Shown: piece by piece, positions 1 through 12,200 of the stretch | Layout of the letters: the number at the start of each line of letters is the position of its first letter | How positions within the stretch are numbered: position 1 is the first letter of the stretch | Assembly (NCBI RefSeq): GCF_036320965.1 | Contig: NC_092262.1 | Location: 6,769,072 to 6,833,071 of the forward strand | Direction: 5' to 3' | Origin: Panulirus ornatus | Taxonomy: Eukaryota > Arthropoda > Malacostraca > Decapoda > Palinuridae | DNA: 64,000 nucleotides | Translations under genes and position numbers: made by a program | Notes under the pieces: model-generated | What the model was told of the DNA's origin: nothing | The model's input: only the letters and a program-made list of their open reading frames with translations | The model's database searches: none

Positions 1-550
1 TACAATTACAGTTGAAGCATGATGGGAATTCATCACTCAGCAATGTCGCCCTGTCGAACTGCAATGATATTGCACAAAGTACCATGAACGTAATAATACT
101 CTACTAATATATTGTTCTAAACTGATGATCAGATGAACCATTACCGAAGTTGACGTAATGTTTTATATAACATTAGGCCGCTGACATTTCTATCATATCC
201 TAAATAAAAAAGGGAGTAAATGATCAATTAAAATTTGTTGTGGACATTATTATAAAGCCATCATACTTATTCCTGGAGGGAATTCCATCACCTGGTTGTG
301 TTCCTTTGACCTGACCCTCAAGAGTTAGGTCAAATCCAGGTCAGGCATGTCCAAAGGTCGTTCCGTCGTGTTCCAGGGTCGGCGCGTCGTGTTCATGGGT
401 CGCACCTTCGTGTTCGAGGATCGAACCATTGTACTCAAGTCTTGAGGGAGTTGAATCTGAATTGGTAGTCATCAAGTGTGTTATAACAACCTAATCTAAC
501 CCTCCCCCCCAAACACACACACACACACCGTCCATCAAATGCCCCACCAC

Positions 551-958
551 TGACCTTGGTGACCTTTTGGTCAGGTCACTGCCCTGACCTTGGTGACCTT
601 TTGGTGAGGTCACTGCCCTGACCTTGGTGACCTTTTGGTGAGGTCACTGCCCTGACCTTGGTGACCTTTTGGTGAGGTCACTGCCCTGACCTTGGTGACC
701 TTTTGGTCAGGTCACTGCCCTGACCTTGGTGACCTTTTGGTCAGGTCACTGCCCTGACCTTGGTGACCTTTTGGTCAGGTCACTGCCCTGACCTTGGTGA
801 CCTTTTGGTCAGGTCACTGCCCTGACTTTGGTGACCTTTTGGTCAGGTCACTGCCCTGACCTTGGTGACCTTTTGGTCAGGTCACTGCCCTGACCTTGGT
901 GACCTTTTGGTCAGGTCACTGCCCTGACCTTGGTGACCTTTTGGTCAGGTCACTGCCC
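551..958 (+). repeat. 34-bp minisatellite, 12 copies, rich in nuclear-receptor half-sites
   Basis: Units start at 551, 585, 619 and on every 34 bp. Each reads TGACCTTGGTGACCTTTTGG, then TCAGGTCACTGCCC. Copies 2-4 have GGTGAGG in place of GGTCAGG; the copy at 823 has one C to T change. Each unit has two TGACCT and one AGGTCA. Confidence 0.97.
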
Positions 959-1447
959 TGATGTCGTGTGAACTTACACTTACTCTACTTCCCAATATAC
1001 TTTTCCATACGCTAATTCTTCCCAAAACAAACCAAACTTATACTTCACTGTTCATGGAGTATCAAACCGATCTCGCTTCACTGCAGATAAATGATGACTT
1101 TGACGCCTTACTGAAATGTGCAGTGAAGTAGAAGACGTAGAACTGAAGTTGCCATTCTATTCGCTTGGCAACCAACAACTATGGCAATCAATTTTCATGT
1201 CAAGCTCACTCTAACCACTTGAAAGTATTCAACCCCATCTGGCAACCTATGAGTCTAACAACTAAATGGCCATTCAACCCTCCCTGGCTATACCAGTGGA
1301 CCTTAACCACTTACAGCCTAATCACCCATGACCATTAGAACAAATCACCCTAGACAGCTACAGCCTAACTCCTTGAGCACGACGGTACTGTTCCACAGCG
1401 GAAGCTCTGGAGTGTCATAGCCTGGTCTTTGACGTAGTCCTTAAAGG

Positions 1448-1460
1448 AGGTCAAAGGTCA
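1448..1460 (+). promoter_or_regulatory. Perfect DR1 nuclear-receptor motif
   Basis: AGGTCAAAGGTCA, two half-sites with one-base spacing (RXR/USP, HNF4-type), lies 1.14 kb upstream of the bestrophin ATG. Sequence match only. Confidence 0.35.
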
Positions 1461-1884
1461 TATCACAGTATTGTCGTCGCCCTTAATTGGAAACTTGACC
1501 CCTAGAGAATGAAATCACATGCGTAATCTACGCCAAATTTCTCTCAAACAATGAAGCACCAACGTTTTTTTCTTTTCATCTAAACTTCTCACAAACACCA
1601 ACGTCTTTTTATCTTTTATTTTTCGTTTCATTCGTAATAAGTTTGCATTCTCAATACACAGTATCGAGTCCGGGTCGGTATACACCACCTTGGACCGGTC
1701 AGGAAACACCCCCTTCTCTATATCAGCGGCAACAATAAGACCAAACCTTGTGGGGGTAAAATATTCTATCATTTTGACCTTGTGAGTTACGAAGAATTTG
1801 CCTTATACCAGCCGGCAATGGGAGAAGCACGACTTTCATGGGACCCCCATCTGTAAATTCAATTACCAAGTCCTTGGGGGAGGC

Positions 1885-1947
1885 GCGGACGTAGGTGGTC
1901 AAAGCTCCTCCACTTACTGTCGTGTGAGAGTGGGTTGCGGTTCGAAT

Positions 1948-1950
<3 letters not shown>
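1885..1950 (+). mobile_element. tRNA-like Pol III head before a (GA)n tract
   Basis: A perfect B-box GGTTCGAATC lies at 1939-1948 with a weak A-box-like TGGTCAAAGCTCC about 45 bp upstream, running straight into the GA microsatellite. It resembles the head of a tRNA-derived SINE; no complete tRNA cloverleaf was found. Confidence 0.35.

Positions 1951-2034
<84 letters not shown>
1950..2034 (+). repeat. (GA)n microsatellite
   Basis: About 42 perfect GA units. Open frames across it are products of the repeat. Confidence 0.98.
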
Positions 2035-2037
<3 letters not shown>

Positions 2038-2143
2038 TCAATAAGAGCTGGCTTCCTTATCGACATACAAATGATGTTACGCTTTTTTTCGGACTCACTC
2101 CGACCTGGTGGTGCGTAAGTCACAAAACAAAGGTCATTTGAAG

Positions 2144-2144
<1 letters not shown>

Positions 2145-2213
<69 letters not shown>
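2145..2213 (+). repeat. (CA)n microsatellite
   Basis: Nearly perfect CA repeat with one interruption near 2201. Confidence 0.97.
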
Positions 2214-2603
2214 CGACTAGATGGAGGACTGGCCTGCCGAATTTAAATACCCTTGAGGAAACGACTGTGCGACGCTTTGACCCCTTAAACACGACAGGAC
2301 GACGATACAGCCATGAAACACGACGGACACGACCCTCGAGCACAGTGGTACTACCCTTCAGCACGACGGTACGACACTGTGGTATACTAACCATCATACT
2401 CAGGGGGTCGTGCTCAAGTAGTAGGGTGGGACTCAAACCATACAGCTCTTGGAGGACGAGTGTCACATGCCGGGGTGGATATGGTGTGCACCCTCCTCTA
2501 CTAATCACCCCATCTCCCCAGGGCCTCACCATGACTCCCAGGTAGAGGAGGAGGAAGAGCGACTGACTCACCCCACACCTCACCTCCCCTCCAGGACCTC
2601 GCC

Positions 2604-2671
2604 ATGACCGTCACATACACTAAAAAGGTTACGAATACCAGTTTCTGTGGCTTCTCCAAGCTCCTCTTCAG
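2604..2671 (+). CDS. Bestrophin coding exon 1 (start exon)
   Basis: Encodes residues 1-22 plus two bases of codon 23. It begins with the bestrophin N-terminus MTVTYTKKV and ends at AG|gtgagt. A pyrimidine-rich stretch ending CAG at 2592-2594 suggests the exon itself begins at 2595, nine bases before the ATG, so an upstream non-coding exon is expected. The 23-bp minisatellite starts about 30 bp past the donor. Confidence 0.88.
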
Positions 2672-3914
2672 GTGAGTTGGATCCGTTTTCTTCTTCCGTC
2701 GCACCTGTTCCGTCACACTTGTCCCACCTGTACCGTCACACTTGTCCCACCTGTTCCGTCACACTTGTCCCACCTATACCGTCACACTTGTCCCACCTGT
2801 ACCGTCACACTTGTCCCACCTATACCGTCACATTTGTCCCAACTGTAACGTCACATTTGTCCCACCTATACCGTCACACTTGTCCCACCTATACCGTCAC
2901 ATTTGTCCCACCTATACCGTCACATTTGTCCCACCTATACCGTCACACTTGTCCCACCTATACCGTCACATTTGTCCCACCTATACCGTCACACTTGTCC
3001 CACCTATACCGTCACATTTGTCCCACCTATACCGTCACACTTGTCCCACCTATACCGTCACACTTGTCCCACCTATACCGTCACATTTGTCCCACCTATA
3101 CCGTCACATTTGTCCCACCTATACCGTCACACTTGTCCCACCTATACCGTCACATTTGTCCCACCTATACCGTCACATTTGTCCCACCTGTACCCAAGCA
3201 TCCAACTCCCCACTTGCAGCGTCACACTTATCCCACCTGCAGCCTCACAACCCACCTGCTTCTTACACCCATCTACAATTACGTATTTCCACCTGGCCCA
3301 TCCTCACACACACAAACACACACACACACACACACACACCTGTCCCCTAACAAATACCCCAGGTGTATACCCACTACCCACACAAACCTCATGGGTAATA
3401 CAATACCTGTAATGTAACTAGTTCATAGGTTTGTTTAGTGTAATTTGCTGTACGTAAGTTTGAGGTTTAACCAGAATTAATCTGCATATTATGAGTAGTA
3501 ACTGATTACCATGACTAATTACAGTGATTCACAGTTTACAGTGCCCTTGAGTTATGCATGACTGTGGAATACATGACACTTCTGTGCTCAACAAGAACTG
3601 TATCATAACTACATTTGCTGTAGACTGTGTGTGCTTCAGTCACTGTGGTGTACGTATAGTGTGTACAGAATATGCAAGAAATAGTGAACGTTGGGGAGGA
3701 AAAAATTATAACAGCAGAAAGCAAATTTATGAGAGTTCCAACCTTGGCAAACATTAATTGGTAACCAGAGGAGGAGGAAAATGTAGTATGAATAGAGTCA
3801 ACACCTTCATTATGAGTTCCCGTTAAGTGTACAGCATCTAGTGTAGTGATGGTGGTATACAAACTCCTTGGTGTAGAGACGAGGTGTTATTGTGGTCTTT
3901 ATTGAGTACGTTAA

Positions 3915-3954
<40 letters not shown>

Positions 3955-6246
3955 AAGATCTCCTGTGTAATGTGGGTATGTGGTATGCATACATGACTGA
4001 CGATGGGTACATATTACATCCTTCAGCACGGCCAGAGGGCCGTACTGTCGTGCTCTCGAAGCCAACTTCTCAATACAGATCCTTGAGAAATGGCACTCGC
4101 CATGCACTTGCTTCCCGTACAGGTGGCGGGGCAGCGTGTTCAAGCTAGTATGGCCTGACCTGCTGGTGTACTTCCTCATGTACTCCACCTGTTCCATTGT
4201 GTACAGATTTGCTCTCAACGACAGCGAGAAGAGGTCAGGAGTTCTACTGTACCATAATCACATGCTCGTGAAACTTCTACACCAAGACTTCCATTACGGG
4301 AATCATTGTCATGAAGTACACTGATAAAACTCTTGCTATGATGAAATACCATATCAAAGCGATGTAGATATTCGGCCTTTGTATGAAAAAAAAAACCATT
4401 ACTGTCTCTCCCACGCAGAATCTTTGAGAAGATCGCCATCTCGTGCGAATATTTCCGTAATGTCTTCCCAATATCCTTCGTTCTGGGGTTCTACGTGACA
4501 ATTGTCGTGCAGCGGTGGTGGGCACAGTACATGCTCATCCCATGGCCGGATACCGTATGTATCATGGCCTCATCGTACATCCAAGGCTTGGTAAGTACAC
4601 CCTGGGTCGAGACAGTAAACTTCCTTCAGCATCACATGAGTACACTCAAGGGTTTACACGGGTTGTATACATTCAGTAACGAGTATACAAAAGGCAGGTA
4701 GGTACCTTTATTTTTGACCCACGAAAGTTTACCTCTGGACATGAGTGTAAATTTGGGTACGAAAACACACTCAAAATATATCGTAGATGAATTCAGGGTC
4801 ATTTCAGTACACGTAACACTTGCTAATAATTTCATGGCCATGAGTACAGACAGCTGAGAAAGTATATCTAGATTATAATAACATTAACATTCCTGCCCCA
4901 CCATCCCCTTCTATGAACGCTTAGGAAGTAGGCCACTTCCGCCACATATACACACAATAATCTCCATAAGTAACACAGAACAGCAATGTTAAGATGTTAA
5001 TGTTAACCTGCACACAGATGTTAATATCAACCTGTGTTGCAGGACGAGCGTGGTCGGCTACTGAGGAGGTCCTTTGCTCGCTTCATCAACCTGGCCTTCG
5101 CCCTCGCCTTCAGGAGAATTTCGCCCAGGGTCGGCCGACGCTACGCTACCTACCAACAACTCATTGACGCAGGTGAAGCCAATGTGGGAGTAGAACGAAC
5201 ACATGTTGTAGTAGTAGTCAATAAACATCTACAACCTCAATGTTATATTTACTTTATTTTGATTATATTAGGCAACTGGATTTCATCATCTCCCTACATG
5301 CAACATACTTATTGCACTTCCTTTTTTTTTTCACATTTCTCCTTCCATTTAACTCTTTTCATCCTTGTATTTGACCTAGCCTGAATGTGGACTTCTGTCT
5401 GTACCTGGAGCCTCTAACATCACTACAAACTTTCCGTAGGCTACATGACGGAAGGCGAGAAGGTCGCCTTCGAAATGATGGACAAGCATTCGATGCACCA
5501 TAAAATCTGGATGCCATTAGTGTGGGCTTGCATGACAGCCGTGAGAGCCAGGAAAGAAGGTCGCTGCTTGGACGACTACGGCCTCAAGGCTATTATCAAG
5601 GAGGTCACCAACCTACGCTACAACTGTGGCAAGCTACAGGAGTACCACACTATGAGCGTACCGCTCGTCTATACTCAGGTACCGTGCTAGTGTTACACAC
5701 ACACACACACACACACACGTCGCGCCTGCCATTCCCAAAATAAATTATATGATTTTTATATTCGCTAATAAAAGTCATGGTGTTCGGCTAGAAAATGGAG
5801 TGCTAATAACTAGCGTTTTATTACCTTCAGATATAACAAATGAAATACAGGAACCTCGAAAATGTGAAGTACATAATGCTGCGGCTAGACTAAATATCAT
5901 ACCTGCGTGTCGTAGAAGGCGACTAAAAGGGGAGGGAGCGGGTGGCTGGAAATCCTCCCCTCTCTTTTTTTTTTTTATTATTTTCCAAAAGAAGGAACAG
6001 AGAAGGGGGCCAGGTGAGGGTATTCCCTCAAAGGCCCAGTCTTCTGTTCTTAACGCTACCTCGCTAACGCGGGAAATGGCGTCCTGGCTTCGTCTCTTCG
6101 ATGTATATCAACTGACTGTTATATTTCTCTCTTGTGTCTCCCCTGATGATGTGATTATTACACGAAAGTGCACTTGGGAACTTATAGAGTTTCATTTTCC
6201 CCGTGGACTCAGGAATATCTTGATCACGCGCAAAATTGTGAACCTT

Positions 6247-6284
<38 letters not shown>

Positions 6285-9200
6285 CCTCCTAACGCGTCTG
6301 TACTACACAGGTGGTGACCATGGCAACGTATTCGTACTTCGGTTTCTCCATCCTGGGGCGGCAGTTCCTCGACCCTGCCCAAGGCTACGATAACCACACC
6401 ATCGACTTCTACGTGCCTATCTTCACCTTCCTCCAGTTCATCTTCTACATGGGCTGGCTCAAGGTGGCAGAGTCGCTCCTCAACCCCTTCGGAGATGATG
6501 ACGATGATTTCGACACCAACGACTTCCTCGATCGTCATTTGGAGGTAGGTGATTGGCCAGTGTGAGTAAAGGGGTTGTTACGTCCACACAAGGAGGTAGG
6601 TGATTGGCCAGTGTGAGTAAAGGGGTTGTTATGTCCACACAAGGAGGTAGGTGATTGGCCAGTGTGAGTAAAGGGGTTGTTACGTCCACACAAGGAGGTA
6701 GGTGATTGGCCAGTGTGAGTAAAGGGGTTGTTACGTCCACACAAGGAGGCAGAGGACAGAATTTGATGCTAATGTAGACAAAAATACGTTCATTGTGAAC
6801 ATGAAGTGCGACTCGTAATGTTTCACTTACCTCATGAACTCCAAATTAACTGAAAGGTAAGAGTAAAAAGACAAGGGCCAGAAAATACCAACTTGTTACA
6901 TTCTTCTAAATCAAAGTTATCAGAAACTTACATGCAGTATCAGGGACTGCTGTCTCTCGACTGTACATTGCTGTACAAGTGTAATTACTTTAGAAACTAT
7001 AGTAAGCTTACCTGTATGTATATGTGTAGCGAAACGTCCTGGTTCCAAAATGCGGTCACTATTCAGTGTGATGTACGACTCAGGGAGACATTAATCCATC
7101 TGTGGGGAAACAGTACTTATAGCTACAATGGATTTTGGTACATAGATTATGCTTATGTCATATGCAGTAGGAGTCGATTTTTCACTTCAAGCCATACCCA
7201 CGGCCTGTGTGGGACCAAGTTTGGCACACAAGCTTAGCTGGTGTAAGCGATACTTACGACCCGTGAGACTAAGTTTAGCATGCAAGCTTAGCTGGTGGGA
7301 ATGTTTAATAAGACTTGCACAACTTTAGATTCGATCAGCTTTACTTTTTTCTTCAATGTTCAAAGTATATGCCTCTCCACATTTAAACTTCCGTAGCTTA
7401 ACGCACATTCCACCCGACCTGCGCCAATGATGAAGTGAAATATGGACTCCTATATTTATAAATGCATAAAACCCACTGCGCACACTAAGCTGATTCATTT
7501 GCGACCAATGATGACTCTATTCATACTTCCTACACAAAATTCCCCCACTGCATCCGATCCAAAATCACTCATCTAACATCATCTGAAATATCTCTATTCA
7601 TTCACTATTTTAAAAAAAAAGACATTATCACTGATATCACAAAAACATTTTGCAATTTTTCACTAATTATTCGTCTTTCGCAAATATGAGTGAGCTGTAC
7701 CATATCGTTCAAGCAATTCAAGCGGACTGAACCAAGGAAGCCACAGCCTAACCTAGGGTAACACTCGCTAATTTGTTTTCCTTGTTGTGGTTTAACCCCA
7801 CAATTTCCCCTTGTCTTCAAAACTCTAATCTGTATTTCTAACAATAATCTTGCTTAATAATCTTGTAACAGTTAATCGCATACTTCTGCACAGATATTAC
7901 AGAATCAAAGGGCATAATTATTATGGATTAACCCCTTACTTTCACCAGTCTTCAAACCTCCACTATTCTTTGGCAAGATATTTGGTTATCATTTACTTCA
8001 ATATTGACGAAAATTATATCAATGGACTCCTTACAGTTCGTAAATCTCGACCTTAAGTATTTGCTCTCCTTAGATTTGTTACTCTTGTACTACAGGACTA
8101 ATAAGATAGCAATCCCAGCCCAATAAACCTTATCTAACATGGCCAAACATTTAAATCATCACAGCATTATGGAATAAAGTTACATTACCTGTAAAACATC
8201 CATTGATTTAATTGTCTTTGACATTCATGGGTTACATTGGCTGGCGCCGTTGAGGTACATCATCATCAAGGTTTTAACCTCTAAAATTCAAAGTATATCA
8301 GATAGGCAAAGTAACTAGTAATTTCATTGTAAGGTAACTTGATCCTATTATTCATTTCTGTAATAATAACATCACTTAATGTCACTTGTGTTTTGTGGGT
8401 CGTATGAGCCACGGTCCATGATAGTAGTATTACGACTTCCCCTGCATTAAACATACATATTTATTAGGTAATCATTTCTCCTTTACCACTAACCACAAAA
8501 GTCGAACTGGAACACTAATATGTAGCACTTTCACTATGTTGGCGTGACAGAATCTCACAAAAAAAGACGAAGCAATTTCCCATCACACGTCACTGTCTGT
8601 TTCCGTCATTTTCCCGCCAAATTTTACGCCTTTTGTGCAGACAATATACAATGAAACGTTTCACAACTAAGTAAAAGCCTCAATAAAAATAGTTTATATA
8701 TTCTTTTGTTCATTCAGTATGAAGATGTGAGGAATCACACTTCCTTTTTAACCAGAGATGTGACGAGAAATTTATTAATCGTTTTTCATTTGATCGTTCA
8801 TCCACCTCAGAAATGGCCGCCAGTAAGTTGAGGTCCTCAAAGATAATACCTTAACCTGTTCCTCAAGCCTACTGCATTGTCCTCAAGACTTTATATGTCT
8901 CTCAGTGACTAATGATACGATCATCACATTAAGTAAGTGAAAACCATGAAACTCTATCCAAAAACACTTCCATAAACTAACAAATTAATATGATAAACTC
9001 ATGACAGCGTATTACCATATATTTTTAAGTAACATTACATACGTGAAATCTACTTGAGAGCTTATTCTGTGAGCCATCATTTGTATTCAGCGATGACTGC
9101 AATGCAGCTTTTTATTGGTATTGTTTTGTGGGATTAAACGGCACCAGTCGGTAAAATACCGATCATACTTTATGAAACTATATCTTAGAACTTCACAGTG

Positions 9201-12200
9201 TAACAACTCTTATATCTTTTCTTCAGGTGTCTTACATGATAGTGGATGTGATGCACAAGTCGTACCCTGAGGTACTGCAGGAGTCGCCGAAGGTGGACAT
9301 GGCCGACTTCGAACTGGCCACCAACACCTTCGACGACACCTTCAGCAGCGAGTCCCACGTTAACAGAGTTAACGTTAACAACATTTCTTCCAGGAATGAA
9401 AAATTTCCCCCCGTTCTTAAGGTAAGTTTAGAGACCTGTGTGATATTCTCTGTGACCATTGATTTATGATTTACACAAAAGGTTTATGGTGTCATTCTAG
9501 TAGGCTGTGCTGGTTGGTGTTAGAGTGTTTTCCGGCAGGTTCCTCCCTGGAAGGTTGACTGTGTGGTATATGACGTTATATGGCCTATTTCCCATGATTA
9601 AGGTTGGTTCCCTTGATTAAAATATAAACCCAACAGGGTTTATATCTTGTTCTGTGGTGAAGGCGGGATGAGAGGTTTATAACATTCTAATGTGGCCATG
9701 TCTTTGGTTAAGGTAAACTGTAGTGTTTATGACACTCTGTTAAGGCCACTTCTCTAGTTAAGCTGAGTCTTGAAGTTTATGATGCATTTTGTGGTCAGTT
9801 TTCATGGGTTAAGACGGTCTATGATCACTATTATGGTTAAGGTAGTGTGTGAGTTTTTGACATGTCTCTGCTTAAGGTAGATGATAGGTTTTGTGTTGTG
9901 CTGTGGGTGTTTCCAGGAAATAAAGCACTTCCTTTTCCTGTTTCTTGGTCTAAAAGGTTGACTTTTTTTTGTCACTGGCAGAGTCTGCTACTTCATCACA
10001 GCATAATAGTGTAGTTTGTGAAGTGTTTTGTGTGCACTATGTCATTTATGTAGGTTGTGTGGCTTGTTACGTGTTCACAAGCAGTCTTCCTATCATTGAG
10101 CTAGGTAATGGGCCTTGTAATGCTGTGTTCTGTTTCATTGTCAAGATAGGTTGCAAGTCTTGTGTCTTGTTCTTTGGCTGTTTTCCCACATTCGGATGGG
10201 CTATGGGGTTTATAACCTGTTACGTGCCAGAGACTACATAGGCTATGGGGTTTGTAACCTGTTACATGCCAGAGACTACCTAGGCTGTGGGATTTGTGAC
10301 CTGTTACGTGCCAGAGGGTACATAGGCTATGGGGTTTGTGACCTGATATGTGCCAGAGGCTCTTAATTAGATTTCATCTTTTGATTAATATTGAAACTGT
10401 TGTTTTGGAAATTAAATGCCTTTCTGTGCATTTTCTTCAGTACTTTCCATAGCTTGTAGGGTTAGAATGTAATTTTCAACAATGCAAAACAAAATTTCAT
10501 CCTCCTTTAATGACGTTACACAAGGACCAGACGAAGTGATTAAATTCACTGTCGTTATCAGTATGAGACCTCATGGGAGCTAGATTATTTTTTCCAGAAG
10601 ACTAGAAAATCACTAGATTGTGTCAATCTTACCATTCAACTTGTATGTTTGAGGTTATAAACCATATCTGACATGTATCAGCTTTCCAATAATGATTGTA
10701 ATGAGTGCATTGATAGCTAAACATTTTTTTTTTTTCTTTTTTGTTCAGGTAGAAAGTAATTTTCTAAGGCTGTTCCACATAAATTGATAATTATAACAGT
10801 TGAGGGAATTATACCCTAAAGAACAGATTATCAAAAAAATACCAACTGGACGTGACTGTTGATGCTCCCTTTGAGCCATTACAGCTGAAACATGTTGCAT
10901 TACTGCATGAAACCTGAGAACAGGACTTCTGTCCCCAGAACATATCTCGGCTGTGCACAGAAACTATACGAAGAACAAGTTACAGAAGAACATCACCCTT
11001 AAAGCAAAATGGTGACATCAGTTACAGCGAGTATGGTGACATTCCTACTGCAGGTAACAGCCATTGTGACCTAATATGACCTTATTTCCTGCAATGAGCT
11101 GATTAATGCTTCTTTAAGCAAGGCTGACAAAAGCAGCACAGCAAACCTGTAGGCTTGAGTCGTTGGCTTGCAAGAAACAAGCAGCATTTGCAACTGTTTT
11201 CCCTTCTTACCAAAGTCTCCTTCCTCCTTTCCCTCTTGTAAGGAGGAAAGTATCATTTAGTGTGGTCTGTAGCTCATATAGACAGTGTAGTGCCTTTCCC
11301 TGCCATTATCTTACCCATTGATACATCCATAATTAATATGAAAGAGGCAAACGTGGTTTATGAATTACATCTCAGACACCAAGGTTTACATGTATAGCTA
11401 CTGGAGAGCACATGTAGTAGCAACATTATTGGCTCTCCTAAATTGTACAAAATGTTGGAGAAAAGAAGAAACTATTAAGTATTATTCAAATAACATTACT
11501 CACATTATATTGACATATAGACACAAAATAAATACCATATCAGAGTAATTCAACATGGAAAATTTAGCGCTATTGCAGAGATCCCCTTGTGTTCAGTGGA
11601 AAACGTTCACTCTTTCTACAGAATTACATGGAGAGGGAGGGCTGTGTGGACCCCCGAGAACTGCTGCACCGCACCCCAGCCTCACTACCTCTACGGTATG
11701 TGAGTTTCTCTTTTCTGAGGAATTCCAGGCTTCCTTGTTGAAGTTCTAAGAAATTTGCCATATATGAAATAAACAAAACATGCTTCACAACCTTGCTGGA
11801 GTTTTGTTACACTTAAGTACACATGGAGAAATGCCATCTAGTGTGTGCTTCTTGTGCATGTCCAGTTCCCTTATGGGTCTTTTACACTGATTTTTTATGT
11901 TAGTGCTCTCCGGGCATTTTTCCACAGTCCAGTATTTATAGGTTCCAAGTTGCCTGTTGTAAAATTGCTTCAATACACATTATTTCACTTTTCATGTATA
12001 CTGTACACTCATATATCAAGTTTTCATTCTTAGATTTTAGTGTTTCATCCCTTTATAAAAATTAGAATTTTCCCCTTATAGATCTGTGAAATAGTTTAGG
12101 ATATTCCTTTATGATTTCTTTCATACTGTACTTATTTCATGCCTCCCTCCTTATCTGAAATGTAATTATTCCTTTCTATCTTGAACATATCAGACTCTTC

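Noticed and set aside
551..958. Direct repeats mistaken for a CRISPR array
   Set aside because: Units abut with no variable spacers, and the host is a eukaryote.
1937..1950. A functional tRNA gene
   Set aside because: Only the B-box is good; no acceptor stem or complete cloverleaf could be drawn before the GA repeat.
1859..2583. Open frames through (GA)n and (CA)n
   Set aside because: They encode Arg-Glu, Ser-Leu, Cys-Val and His-Thr repeats only; microsatellite artefacts.
2647..3417. Long open frames of 169-256 codons across the 23-bp array
   Set aside because: All three + frames are open because the repeat unit lacks stops; the peptides are pure repeat and overlap the exon 1 donor.
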